A program made the position numbers and the translations under genes. Positions 17,631 to 26,367 of a stretch of 64,000 nucleotides of DNA are shown here, piece after piece (positions within the stretch are counted from its first letter, which is position 1; each line of letters opens with the position of its first letter). Location: contig NZ_LMPF01000001.1 in assembly GCF_001424345.1 (NCBI RefSeq), positions 699,751 through 763,750 on the forward strand, given 5' to 3'. The stretch is from Burkholderia sp. Leaf177. Lineage in GTDB: Bacteria > Pseudomonadota > Gammaproteobacteria > Burkholderiales > Burkholderiaceae. The notes under the pieces were generated by a model. That model was given only the letters and a program-made list of their open reading frames with translations. It searched no databases and had not been told where the DNA came from.

Positions 17631-20453
17631 ATGGGAGAACTCGACCGATCGCGTCGCGGTTTTCTTAAGGCGAGCATTGCAGGATTGACTGTCATCATTG
17701 CGCCGCTTGGCAGTCGCGCTTTCGCCGCGTTGTTTGAAGAGAAGGTGCTCACGCCGATCCAGTGGGATATGGCGAATGGCCGCGCGAAGTTTCGTATCGA
17801 CGGAATCGCGAAAGTGACCGGCTCGAAAGTTTTCGCCCGCGACGTGCGCGCCGCCGACATGCCGCACTGGCCGAATCAGCAATCGCATGCATTCATCTTG
17901 CGCACGACGCAGGCAGACCGGACGTACGAAGGGTTTGACCTCAGCCTGCTGGGTGACGAACTCAAGCCGGACCGGCTCGTTACGGCGGAAGATCTGGCGC
18001 GCGACGGCCTTGCGTTCCCCGCGTTTTACGGCGACGACATGCTTCTGCCTCCGGGCAAGACGCCGGCTTATCTGGGCCATGCCGTTGCAATGCTGATCTA
18101 TCACGACTTCGCACGTTTTCGCTTCGCGAAGGACACGCTCCAGTTCCACGATGAAATCATTCGCTATGGCGCGAAGACCGGTTCGCTCGAACGCGATCCG
18201 TGGGGCACGTTCCGGTTCGTGCGCGTCGGCGGCGCGACGCCGTACGACGAGGACACGTTCTCGAGCCTGAAGGACACCATGCTGTTCCCGAGCGCCATGC
18301 GTAAGCACGAACCCGTCTGGGCCGCCGGCAACGCAAGTGGCAAGCTCGACCAGCAGGGCATGTTCCACGCTGAAAAGTTGCGTGACGAACTGGATCATCC
18401 GTCGGCTGACTGGCTTGTGCTCGATCGACACTACACGACCCAATCCATCGATACCGCCGCGCTCGAAGCCGACAACGCAAATTGCTGGTACGACGCGTCA
18501 ACGCAATCGTTGCACATGGTCGTGCCAACGCAAGGTCCGAGCGAGGTCGCTGCAAGCGCCGCGGGCATGGCCGCCAAATGCCGTTTCCCTGTGAAAAACC
18601 TGTTTGTGCATCCGGTATCGACCGTGGGTTACGGGTCCAAGGATCACTACAACGTGCCGTTCTACGGACTCGTTGCAGCCATGTATGGCGAGGGCCGGCC
18701 GGTGCGTCTGGCCTTTGATCGATACGAGCAATTCCAGACATCGATCAAACGGCATGCATCGAAAATGCATTACCGGATTGGCGTCGATAGACAATCCGGC
18801 ATGCTCCAGTCGTTCAATGCAGAACTCGAAGTCAATGGCGGCGGCCGCTCGAACTTTTCGCCTTCTGTGGCAATGGTCGGTGCATCGGCGGCGCAATCGA
18901 TTTATTACTTCCCGAAAAGCGATCTGACCGGCGTGGCGACGGCCTCGCGTGCAATCGACGCCGGTTCCGCGCGCGGTTACGGCACGCTGCAGACCATGGC
19001 CGCAACCGAGATGCTGATCGACGAACTGGCCGGTCAGCTCGAAGTCGACGCCATCGACTTTCGGCTGAAAAACGCGCTGCGTTCGGGCATGAAAAACACG
19101 CAGGGCGCGATTCCGGCCGGCGCAATTCGTGTCGATGAAGTCTTGCAGAAGGCGAAGCTTCATCCGCTCTGGACCGGGCGCTCGAAAAAGAAGGCTGAGT
19201 ACGAGTTGACGCATCCCGGCAACCGCTACGGCGTGGGATTCGCGTGCACGCAAAAGGACTTTGGCACTGGCGCGGAGGCGTCGTTTGCAAAGGTCGAGAT
19301 TGCGTCCGATGGAACCATCAAGCTGCATCACACCGCTGCGGAAATCGGCACTGGCATTTCCACATCGCAAGCTATTGCGTGCGCGAAGTGGCTGGGCAAG
19401 CCGGCGACCGAGGTGCGCATGGCGATTATCGACTGGCCCGAATTGCCGATGATCACGAGCGGCGATCCGTACATGATGTCGCAAGGCGAGCAGGACAAAG
19501 TTTCGGCAAATCCTCGATGGACGCCGGAGCTCGTATCCCCTTCTAGTGCAACGAATTCCGCCTTCTATTTCACTCACAGCACGCACGAAGCTGCGCGCGT
19601 TGTCTTCACGCAGGGCTTGTGGCCAGCGGCCATGTCGATCTGGGGCGGCGGCATTGGCGGCGGTCAGGCCGCGCCGCTCGTCGTTCGTCGCGAAGATGCG
19701 CGATGGGTGCAAGGAAAGCTGACTGCGGCGGGTCTCGAACCGTTGCCGCTCGAACAGCTTGCGAAAAAGGCGCACGAGCTCGGGCTCGTCACCGGCGCGG
19801 TCGTGCATGTCTTTAACAGATGGCAGTGGACGGAAGCGGAATTCGATATCCGCGGCGTTACAGAACGTTTGCCGGTAGATGGCTTGTCGCTGCTCTTCGG
19901 CGCAGGCGAGCCCAAGAAAGATGACGCCAAGGCGGCCGTTCCCGCGTACCACGCGATCAACCGCAAGCGTGTTTTTATCGCGCCGGTTCAACGCAACAAC
20001 GCCGCCGTGACGTATTACAGCGCCGTAGGAACGCTGGTCGAGCTTGCTGTGAACGAAGCGAGCGGCCGCGTGGACCTGCTCTCGCATCATTCGATCATGG
20101 AGTGCGGCAACATGCTTTCGCCGGAACTCGTATCGGGTCAATTGCAGGGCGGGTTGGCGATGGGTATCGGCCATGCGCTACATGAGTACTTGCCGCTTTA
20201 CGAAGAAGGTCCCGGCAACGGCACCTGGAACTTCAATCGATATCACCTGCCGCGTGCAAGCGATGTCGCCGTCTGGACCCAGACCGGCGAAGTGCTGCCG
20301 CCGCTGTCGGAAACCGATCCGCCGAAGGGCATCGCGGAAGTGGTGATGATTCCGGTGGTCGCCGCAATCGTCAACGGTATTGCGCACGCTATCGGGCATC
20401 GCTTCAACGACTTGCCTGTCACGCCTCAAAACATTCAGGAGGCGCTCGCATGA
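17631..20453 (+). CDS. Tat-exported molybdopterin-binding subunit of a xanthine dehydrogenase-family hydroxylase
   Basis: The large catalytic subunit (940 residues) of a molybdenum hydroxylase related to isoquinoline 1-oxidoreductase (IorB) and similar aldehyde dehydrogenases. A twin-arginine signal opens the protein: RSRRGFLKASIAGLTVIIAP, then cleavage near SRAFA. Molybdopterin-binding segments include DAGSARGYGTLQTMAATE and SQGEQDKVSANP; the C-terminal GIAEVVMIPVVAAIVNG holds the expected catalytic glutamate. GAGGAGA 6 bases before the ATG at 17631 decides the start over an in-frame TTG at 17613. The 2Fe-2S subunit overlaps by 4 bases. The substrate cannot be read from the sequence. Confidence 0.9.
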   Translation: MGELDRSRRGFLKASIAGLTVIIAPLGSRAFAALFEEKVLTPIQWDMANGRAKFRIDGIAKVTGSKVFARDVRAADMPHWPNQQSHAFILRTTQADRTYEGFDLSLLGDELKPDRLVTAEDLARDGLAFPAFYGDDMLLPPGKTPAYLGHAVAMLIYHDFARFRFAKDTLQFHDEIIRYGAKTGSLERDPWGTFRFVRVGGATPYDEDTFSSLKDTMLFPSAMRKHEPVWAAGNASGKLDQQGMFHAEKLRDELDHPSADWLVLDRHYTTQSIDTAALEADNANCWYDASTQSLHMVVPTQGPSEVAASAAGMAAKCRFPVKNLFVHPVSTVGYGSKDHYNVPFYGLVAAMYGEGRPVRLAFDRYEQFQTSIKRHASKMHYRIGVDRQSGMLQSFNAELEVNGGGRSNFSPSVAMVGASAAQSIYYFPKSDLTGVATASRAIDAGSARGYGTLQTMAATEMLIDELAGQLEVDAIDFRLKNALRSGMKNTQGAIPAGAIRVDEVLQKAKLHPLWTGRSKKKAEYELTHPGNRYGVGFACTQKDFGTGAEASFAKVEIASDGTIKLHHTAAEIGTGISTSQAIACAKWLGKPATEVRMAIIDWPELPMITSGDPYMMSQGEQDKVSANPRWTPELVSPSSATNSAFYFTHSTHEAARVVFTQGLWPAAMSIWGGGIGGGQAAPLVVRREDARWVQGKLTAAGLEPLPLEQLAKKAHELGLVTGAVVHVFNRWQWTEAEFDIRGVTERLPVDGLSLLFGAGEPKKDDAKAAVPAYHAINRKRVFIAPVQRNNAAVTYYSAVGTLVELAVNEASGRVDLLSHHSIMECGNMLSPELVSGQLQGGLAMGIGHALHEYLPLYEEGPGNGTWNFNRYHLPRASDVAVWTQTGEVLPPLSETDPPKGIAEVVMIPVVAAIVNGIAHAIGHRFNDLPVTPQNIQEALA

Positions 20454-21022
20454 CGGCCCCGAATCAAACCAGCTCGATCCAGATGAAGCCTCTTTCGCTC
20501 ACCATCAATGGCGTGGCGACCGGTCCGCTACAGACGCCCGACGGGCTGATGATGATCGACTTCCTGCATGAATATGTGGGCCTGACGGGTTCGCGGCTTG
20601 GCTGCGGGCAGGGCGTGTGCCATGCGTGCGTGGTGATTCTCGACAAGCCCGACGGCACGAGCGAAGAAGTGCGTTCGTGCATCACGGGCGCACATTTCTT
20701 CGATGGCAAGAAGATCCGGACCATCGAAGGTCACGGCACGAGAAACGAGCAAGGCGAGGTGGTTGAACTCACGCCTATTCAGCAAAAGTTTCTCGAGCAT
20801 TTCAGTTTCCAGTGCGGCTATTGCACGCCCGGATTCGTCAATGCGGCGACGGTTTTTATCGAACGTCTGAAGCGCGAACCGATCTCGAAGGCGTCGGTGG
20901 ATAGCGAGATCATGAAGGCGCTCGACAATCACATCTGCCGCTGCACGGGTTACGTGCGTTATTACGAAGCCGTGAAAGACTTAGTGATGAACACGCCTGG
21001 GCTCGTCAAGGATTCCGCATGA
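20450..21022 (+). CDS. [2Fe-2S] small subunit of the Mo-hydroxylase
   Basis: A 190-residue iron-sulfur subunit of the IorA/CoxS type. The N-terminal plant-type ferredoxin domain carries the first cluster (GCGQGVCHACVV, then SCITGA); the C-terminal helical domain carries the second (FQCGYCTPGFV and NHICRCTGYVRYY). It passes electrons from the molybdenum site. It has no signal peptide, while the large subunit has a Tat signal, so the pair is probably folded in the cytoplasm and exported together. ATGA overlaps join it to the genes on both sides. Confidence 0.93.
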   Translation: MTAPNQTSSIQMKPLSLTINGVATGPLQTPDGLMMIDFLHEYVGLTGSRLGCGQGVCHACVVILDKPDGTSEEVRSCITGAHFFDGKKIRTIEGHGTRNEQGEVVELTPIQQKFLEHFSFQCGYCTPGFVNAATVFIERLKREPISKASVDSEIMKALDNHICRCTGYVRYYEAVKDLVMNTPGLVKDSA

Positions 21023-22278
21023 GCGCGACATTTTCAATCCGGCTTGGCGCCCTGGCTTTATGCATTGCGGCTTTAGCCAGTTTGACGGCGTGCAGCAAGG
21101 GGCCCGATAACGCGCCCGTCGATACACGCACGTCCACGCCCGAACAAATCGCGCGCGGCCGATATCTCGCGAAGGCCGCCGATTGCGCCGCGTGTCACAC
21201 GCTTGCCGGCGGCGCGCCGTTTGCGGGCGGCGTGCGGCTCGGCTCGCCGTTCGGCACGTTTTACGGCACCAACATCACGCCGGACCCGGCGCATGGCATC
21301 GGCAAATGGAACGCGGCCGAGTTTTATACGGCGCTACACGATGGCGTGGCGCCTGATAAACACCTGTACCCGGCAATGCCCTACACGTCGTACCGGACCA
21401 TGACGCGCGCGGACAGCGATGCGATCTATGCATACTTGATGGCGCAAAAACCGGCCGCCGTGCCGAACCGCGAAGCAGATCTCAAGTTCCCGTTCAACGT
21501 TCGTTTTGCTGTGATGTTCTGGAACATGCTGTTTCTGAAAGACAGCTTGCCGGATGCGTCGGTTGGAACATCGGCGGACTGGACGCGCGGAAAATATCTC
21601 GCGAACGCACTTGGGCATTGCGCCGAATGCCATACGCCTCGCGGTGTCTTCGGACAGATGAACGGTGCGAAGGCGCTGCAAGGTTCGGATCTCGGCCGCG
21701 TCGTGCCGCCTGACATCACGCCGGCAGGACTTGTCGCGCGCGGCTGGACCGGCGCGGATTTGCAGACGTTCTTTGCGACTGGAATCAGCCGCCAAGGGCC
21801 CGCGTTCGGTGAAATGCATCCGGTGGTGTTTCTGAGCACGCAATATCTATCGCCGGGCGACTTGCGGGCAATGTCGGTCTATTTGCTTGGCGATGCACCG
21901 CCGCCGCCCACGCCGGTACAACCCGGTTCCGCCGATGCCGCTCAGGTCGCCGCCGGTCGCAACACCTACGTTGCGCTGTGCGCGGGATGTCATGGGCTAG
22001 GTGGAGAGGGCAAGCCGCACGTGGCGGTATCGATGCAGGGAAGTTCTACACTGCGTCAAGCCGACCCGCACAACCTGCTCGTCGCGATGCTCGATGGCAT
22101 GGACGCTTCGGCGTTCCCGGGTACGGAGAGCTTGCAGGCCATGCCGGGTTTCGCAAAAACGCTGAGCGACGACGAACTCGCGCAACTCGCGAACTATCTT
22201 CGATCAACCTGGGGCGGTCAACCCGGCGATGTCACTGCAGCAAAGGTGAAGGCGCTGCGCGACGCGCCTTCTCATTAG
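21019..22278 (+). CDS. Tri-haem cytochrome c lipoprotein, electron acceptor of the Mo-hydroxylase
   Basis: A 419-residue protein with three CXXCH sites: CAACH (56-60), CAECH (201-205) and CAGCH (321-325), one per cytochrome c domain. Its signal peptide ends in a lipobox, SLTAC, with C25 as the lipidated residue, so it should be anchored in a membrane facing the periplasm. This layout matches the third subunit of periplasmic aldehyde- or heterocycle-oxidising Mo-enzymes, which hand electrons to the respiratory chain. It overlaps the small-subunit gene by ATGA. Confidence 0.93.
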   Translation: MSATFSIRLGALALCIAALASLTACSKGPDNAPVDTRTSTPEQIARGRYLAKAADCAACHTLAGGAPFAGGVRLGSPFGTFYGTNITPDPAHGIGKWNAAEFYTALHDGVAPDKHLYPAMPYTSYRTMTRADSDAIYAYLMAQKPAAVPNREADLKFPFNVRFAVMFWNMLFLKDSLPDASVGTSADWTRGKYLANALGHCAECHTPRGVFGQMNGAKALQGSDLGRVVPPDITPAGLVARGWTGADLQTFFATGISRQGPAFGEMHPVVFLSTQYLSPGDLRAMSVYLLGDAPPPPTPVQPGSADAAQVAAGRNTYVALCAGCHGLGGEGKPHVAVSMQGSSTLRQADPHNLLVAMLDGMDASAFPGTESLQAMPGFAKTLSDDELAQLANYLRSTWGGQPGDVTAAKVKALRDAPSH

Positions 22279-22286
22279 AGCATCGG

Positions 22287-22318
22287 GGCGCTGCTGTTTT
22301 TAAACGGCAGCGCCTTTT
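22287..22318. terminator. Terminator hairpin at the convergent cytochrome/patatin ends
   Basis: GGCGCTGCTGTTT (22287-22299) pairs with AAACGGCAGCGCC (22302-22314, one wobble), followed by TTTT. It overlaps the last codons of the patatin gene on the other strand. Confidence 0.75.
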
Positions 22319-23271
22319 GCCGCCAGTTGCCGTTGCAGATCTGGCCAGATCCTGGCGACGGTTTCTTCGCCGGCCAGAATTGCGGCATTGCGCTGACTGA
22401 AGTCGCTCCCGCTCATGGCAGCGAGGTTCGGGCGGATGACGAAGTCGGCGTATTTATCGAGTTCATAGGCCTTGATGGTCTGACCCATGATCGTGAAGGT
22501 TTGCATCAGGACATCGAACGAACTCTGGGTCAGCGCGGTTTCCGGGCGCGCCGAAATGTCCACGGCAATGACGAAGTCCGCGCCCATCTTGCGCGCGAAC
22601 GCGGCTGGAACCGGACTCACCAATCCGCCGTCAACATACTCGTGGCCGCCGATCTTCACCGGCTCGAAAATGGACGGCACGCTGCACGAAGCACGCACCG
22701 CAATGCCCGTGTTGCCGCGCTGGAACAGAATCGGCTGACCGGTTTTTAGATCGGTCGCGACAATTCCAAGCGGTTTCGCCATTTTCTCGATCGGTTTGTT
22801 GTCGAGAGTCTTGTTCAAATAGTTCTGCAGCGCCACGCCTTGCAGGAAACCGCGCGTGCGAAACGGCATGGCCCAGTCGCTTATCGACGCTTCGTCCATG
22901 GTGAGGGCGAGCTTGTTGATCGCAATCCCGCTCATGCCCGACGCCGATAACGCCGCGATCACCGATCCCGCGCTCGTTCCACTCAGCAGATCCACCTTCA
23001 CGTTGCGCGCTTCGAGCGCCTTGATCACGCCGATATGCGCAAACCCGCGCGCCGCGCCGCCACCAAGCGCGAGGCCGATGCGAACAGGCCGCTGCGGCGA
23101 TGTCGCAATGGGCGATGCGGGCGTAACCCCTGACGTTGTCGAAGCGCCGGACGATGATTGGGACGTGGTGGCCGTCGTGCAGGCGCTGAGCACGGCGGAC
23201 GCACAGCCGAGAGAGAACGCACGGCGGGACAGCCCGGACGAGCGAGGCAAAGGTGGAAGCGGCGATTTCAA
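22300..23271 (-). CDS. Patatin-like phospholipase lipoprotein (NTE/RssA-like)
   Basis: A 323-residue serine lipase-family protein. The core motifs are the oxyanion loop LGGGAARGFAHIG (about 69-81), the nucleophile S100 in GTSAG, and the catalytic aspartate in YVDGGLVSPVP. The N-terminus has SRRAFSLGCASAVLSAC, which combines a twin-arginine-like motif with a lipobox (LSAC, C31), so it may be a Tat-exported lipoprotein. It probably hydrolyses phospholipids or lysophospholipids in the envelope. It converges on the Mo-hydroxylase operon and is divergent from gltX. Confidence 0.88.
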   Translation of the reverse strand: MKSPLPPLPRSSGLSRRAFSLGCASAVLSACTTATTSQSSSGASTTSGVTPASPIATSPQRPVRIGLALGGGAARGFAHIGVIKALEARNVKVDLLSGTSAGSVIAALSASGMSGIAINKLALTMDEASISDWAMPFRTRGFLQGVALQNYLNKTLDNKPIEKMAKPLGIVATDLKTGQPILFQRGNTGIAVRASCSVPSIFEPVKIGGHEYVDGGLVSPVPAAFARKMGADFVIAVDISARPETALTQSSFDVLMQTFTIMGQTIKAYELDKYADFVIRPNLAAMSGSDFSQRNAAILAGEETVARIWPDLQRQLAAKGAAV

Positions 23272-23588
23272 GTAATTCTCCTGCTGTGCGACGTGTGAAG
23301 CGAGAAGGGACAGCTCGACGGGCGAACCTGCCCATTTGGATAGGCCGTCGCGTAGCGGCGGACATGATAAAACATGATGACCGGCCGACGCAGGTCGAAA
23401 GCCCTCGGCGGGTATAATTCCATCTCGTATTCAGCGCTTGCAGTGTCTGACTGGGCACTGCGAGGGCATTGCGCAGGACAGCGCGCAGATCACGGCGCAG
23501 AAGCACTTTGCCCCAAGCCGTTCCCCGACGTATCGCTGCCTGGCAGTCCGTGCCGGCATGCGCATTTGAGCTATCGAGCACACCGCAC
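23272..23588. promoter_or_regulatory. Divergent spacer between the patatin gene and gltX
   Basis: 317 bases without a convincing gene. A perfect -10 hexamer TATAAT lies at 23413-23418 on the plus strand, but the matching -35 is poor. If used, gltX would have a leader of about 160 bases. Confidence 0.35.
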
Positions 23589-24995
23589 ATGACCCAAGTC
23601 CGTACCCGTTTCGCTCCCAGCCCCACAGGCTTCATCCACCTCGGCAATATTCGCTCCGCGCTTTATCCGTGGGCGTTCGCGCGCAAGATGAAGGGCGTTT
23701 TCGTGTTGCGCATCGAGGATACCGACCTGGAGCGTTCCACCGACGCATCGGTGGACGCCATCCTCGAAGGCATGGAATGGCTCGGTCTCGAGTACGACGA
23801 AGGTCCGATCTACCAGATGCAGCGCATGGACCGTTACCGCGAAGTGCTCAAGCAGATGCTCGACCGCGGCCTCGCGTACCACTGCTACATGTCCACAGAA
23901 GAACTCGACGCGCTGCGTGAACGTCAGCGCGCGGCCGGCGAAAAACCGCGCTACGACGGCACGTGGCGCCCGGAAGAAGGCAAGGTGCTGCCGCCCATTC
24001 CCGAAGGCGTGTCTCCCGTGATTCGCTTTCGCAATCCGCTTGGCGGCGTGGTGAGCTGGGACGACGCGGTAAAGGGCACCATCGAAATTTCGAACGACGA
24101 GCTCGACGACCTCGTGATCGCGCGTCCGGACGGCACGCCTACATACAACTTCTGCGTGGTCGTGGACGACCTGGACATGAAGATCACCCACGTGATTCGC
24201 GGCGATGACCACGTGAACAATACGCCGCGCCAGATCAACATCCTTCGTGCGCTCGATGGCGAAGTGCCGGTCTACGCCCATTTGCCGACGGTGCTCAACG
24301 AACAGGGCGAAAAGATGAGCAAGCGTCACGGCGCCATGAGCGTGACGGGGTATCGCGACAGCGGGTACTTGCCTGAAGCGGTGCTGAATTATCTGGCGCG
24401 GCTCGGCTGGTCGCATGGCGACGCGGAAATCTTCTCGCGTGAGCAGTTTGTGGAGTGGTTCGATCTCGACCATCTCGGCAAGTCGCCGGCGCAATACGAT
24501 CCGGATCGCCTGAACTGGCTGAACGCGCATTACATCAAGGAAGCCGACAACGCGCGGCTGGAGATGCTCACGAAGCCATTCCTTGGAGAGTTGGGTATCG
24601 ACGCCGGCATGATCGAGCAAGGACCGGCGCTGGAGCTCGTGATTGGCTTGCTGAAGGACCGCGCATCCACGGTAAAGGAAATCGCCGAGAACGCCGCCAT
24701 GTTCTATCGCGAACCCGTGATCGACCCGGCTGCGTTCGAACAACACGTCACCGAAGCCGTGCGACCCGCGCTGGCAGATCTGCGGGCGGCGTTGAGCGAA
24801 GTCGAGTGGAGCAAGGAAGCCATCGCGGCGGCGTTCAAAGCCACGTTGACGAGTCACAAGCTCAAGATGCCGCATCTGGCCATGCCGGTTCGCCTGCTCG
24901 TGGCGGGCACCACGCACACGCCTTCCATCGACGCCGTGTTGATGTTATTTGGACGCGAAACCGTGTTGTCGCGGCTGGAGAAGGGCATCGTCTGA
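23589..24995 (+). CDS. gltX: Glutamyl-tRNA synthetase
   Basis: This class I enzyme charges tRNA-Glu. The 468-residue protein starts [20 protein letters not shown], which contains the HIGH-type motif. It has the KMSKS-type loop [11 protein letters not shown] near residue 243 and a C-terminal anticodon-binding domain. The frame is open upstream for 40 codons, but the conserved N-terminus fixes the start at 23589. Three tRNA genes follow, including the cognate tRNA-Glu(UUC). Confidence 0.97.
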   Translation: MTQVRTRFAPSPTGFIHLGNIRSALYPWAFARKMKGVFVLRIEDTDLERSTDASVDAILEGMEWLGLEYDEGPIYQMQRMDRYREVLKQMLDRGLAYHCYMSTEELDALRERQRAAGEKPRYDGTWRPEEGKVLPPIPEGVSPVIRFRNPLGGVVSWDDAVKGTIEISNDELDDLVIARPDGTPTYNFCVVVDDLDMKITHVIRGDDHVNNTPRQINILRALDGEVPVYAHLPTVLNEQGEKMSKRHGAMSVTGYRDSGYLPEAVLNYLARLGWSHGDAEIFSREQFVEWFDLDHLGKSPAQYDPDRLNWLNAHYIKEADNARLEMLTKPFLGELGIDAGMIEQGPALELVIGLLKDRASTVKEIAENAAMFYREPVIDPAAFEQHVTEAVRPALADLRAALSEVEWSKEAIAAAFKATLTSHKLKMPHLAMPVRLLVAGTTHTPSIDAVLMLFGRETVLSRLEKGIV

Positions 24996-25010
24996 GACTG
25001 AGGTGAATGT

Positions 25011-25036
25011 GCTCGCGCCGGGAATATGGCGCGAGC
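25011..25036 (+). terminator. GC-rich hairpin after gltX, possible terminator
   Basis: GCTCGCGCC (25011-25019) pairs perfectly with GGCGCGAGC (25028-25036) over an 8-base loop. There is no T run directly after, so it may be a weak terminator or an mRNA 3'-end stabiliser. Confidence 0.45.
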
Positions 25037-25111
25037 GCGAACGGTGTCTTATTCGCACGTTCGGTTCGCACCCTAAAGACGATTTATTTTCGGAAGCTGG
25101 GGCGAAAGGTA

Positions 25112-25140
25112 TTTACAACTTCAAAAGTGCCCCTTAAAAT
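25112..25140 (+). promoter_or_regulatory. Sigma-70 promoter for tRNA-Ala
   Basis: TTTACA (25112-25117), a 17-base spacer, then TAAAAT (25135-25140). The tRNA begins 19 bases after the -10. Confidence 0.75.
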
Positions 25141-25158
25141 CTCGTTTCTGTTCTGCAA

Positions 25159-25234
<76 letters not shown>

Positions 25235-25284
25235 CGGAACAGAGAGAAGTCGGTTGAAACGCCAAGTCAACGGATAAAAAAGAC

Positions 25285-25313
25285 TTCACAAGATACAAAA
25301 AGCTGTTTATAAT
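25285..25313 (+). promoter_or_regulatory. Sigma-70 promoter for the tRNA-Glu/tRNA-Asp unit
   Basis: TTCACA (25285-25290), a 17-base spacer, then a perfect TATAAT (25308-25313). Transcription would start near 25320 and cross an AT-rich leader of about 155 bases before tRNA-Glu. The leader holds the inverted repeat TTAATC-AC-GATTAA (25405-25418). Confidence 0.72.
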
Positions 25314-25476
25314 GTCGTTCTTCGCTGATCACTGAAACAAACCGGTTAATCGAAACAATTCGAATCTAATTGAAACGAATTTGATTCAAAAAATTAAGAA
25401 GTTGTTAATCACGATTAATTAGAAATTGTTCAGATATCAAGCGAAAGTAGTTAAAGACATTAACTGAAAAGTTTAT

Positions 25477-25552
25477 GTCCCCTTCGTCTAGAGGCCTAGG
25501 ACATCACCCTTTCACGGTGAGTACAGGGGTTCGAATCCCCTAGGGGACGCCA
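25477..25552 (+). tRNA. tRNA-Glu(UUC)
   Basis: 76 bases with encoded CCA (25550-25552). The acceptor GTCCCCT pairs with AGGGGAC. The anticodon loop CTTTCAC gives UUC, reading GAA and GAG. It lies near the gene for its synthetase, gltX. Confidence 0.97.
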
Positions 25553-25624
25553 AAACATCGGCGGCTGCTAGAAGCGCTGCAAGCTTGACGAGTCGACCAA
25601 CCTCTCAAGTCGATGAAAAGAAGT

Positions 25625-25701
25625 GGAGCGGTAGTTCAGTTGGTTAGAATACCGGCCTGTCACGCCGGGGGTCGCGGGTTCGAGTCCCGTCCGCTCCGCC
25701 A
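25625..25701 (+). tRNA. tRNA-Asp(GUC)
   Basis: 77 bases with encoded CCA (25699-25701). The acceptor GGAGCGG pairs with CCGCTCC. The anticodon loop CTGTCAC gives GUC, reading GAC and GAU. It lies 72 bases after tRNA-Glu and is probably on the same transcript. Confidence 0.97.
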
Positions 25702-25714
25702 ACGAGTTGCAAAG

Positions 25715-25742
25715 AAAAAATCCAGCCTATGCTGGATTTTTT
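25715..25742 (+). terminator. Rho-independent terminator after tRNA-Asp
   Basis: AAAAAATCCAGC (25715-25726) pairs perfectly with GCTGGATTTTTT (25731-25742) around CTAT. Confidence 0.93.
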
Positions 25743-25894
25743 TCGTTGTGCGTCCGGTTGTCATTTCGGTGCGTTTTGTCTCGCTGAACTTGTGGGGCGA
25801 ACGTCACTGAAAACATGTGCCCGGAAAACTCTCCATTGCCAGAGTGCGCCGCCTGACTTAGTGTGATGACCTGATTCAGTGCTTTCATCGCGCA

Positions 25895-26359
25895 ATGCTC
25901 GATCCCACCGAAGCCCTCTCGCCGTTTATGTTGCGCCTTGCGTCGATGGACGATTTTTCGTTCGCCGAGGCGCTCACGCGCAACAACATGAACGGCTACT
26001 ACCGCCGTCACAATCTCGTGTGGCGCAGCGACCTTTTCCTCGGAAGCTGGCGGGAATCCGAAAACTTTGTGCTTGAATGCGATGGCAAAGCGATCGGCGT
26101 GATGCGTGTGACGGAAGAAGACGAGTCGCTTCATATTCGCGATGTGCAAGTGGTAGAAGGATGGCGCCGGACGGGCGCCGGCACGTTCCTCCTGGACACG
26201 GCGCACAGATGGGCGCGCGCCCGCGGATTAAAAGAAACGCAGCTGCGTGTTTTCGTCGATAACCCCGCAGCACGGCTCTACGTTCGCATGGGATACAAAC
26301 CCGCGGGCTCGCGCCTTGCGCAATTCGGCGCAATCCGGCATATGGTGCGCAGCGTTTGA
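25895..26359 (+). CDS. GNAT family N-acetyltransferase
   Basis: A 154-residue acetyl-CoA-dependent acyltransferase. Motif A, which grips the CoA pyrophosphate, is VQVVEGWRRTGAGTFLLD (about residues 88-105), followed by FVDNPAARLYVRMGYKPAG, the usual motif B. The acceptor substrate cannot be told. It stands alone between the tRNA cluster and an AraC-type gene that converges on it with an 8-base gap. Confidence 0.86.
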   Translation: MLDPTEALSPFMLRLASMDDFSFAEALTRNNMNGYYRRHNLVWRSDLFLGSWRESENFVLECDGKAIGVMRVTEEDESLHIRDVQVVEGWRRTGAGTFLLDTAHRWARARGLKETQLRVFVDNPAARLYVRMGYKPAGSRLAQFGAIRHMVRSV

Positions 26360-26367
26360 CGGTTTCG

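Noticed and set aside
18498..20174. Minus-strand open frame of about 558 codons
   Set aside because: It lies wholly within the Mo-hydroxylase large subunit, has no family motif and is a high-GC shadow.
23571..24917. Minus-strand open frame opposite gltX
   Set aside because: His/Arg-rich shadow of the synthetase, with no motif.
25613..25810. Short open frame across tRNA-Asp
   Set aside because: It overlaps the tRNA and terminator and has no coding signs.
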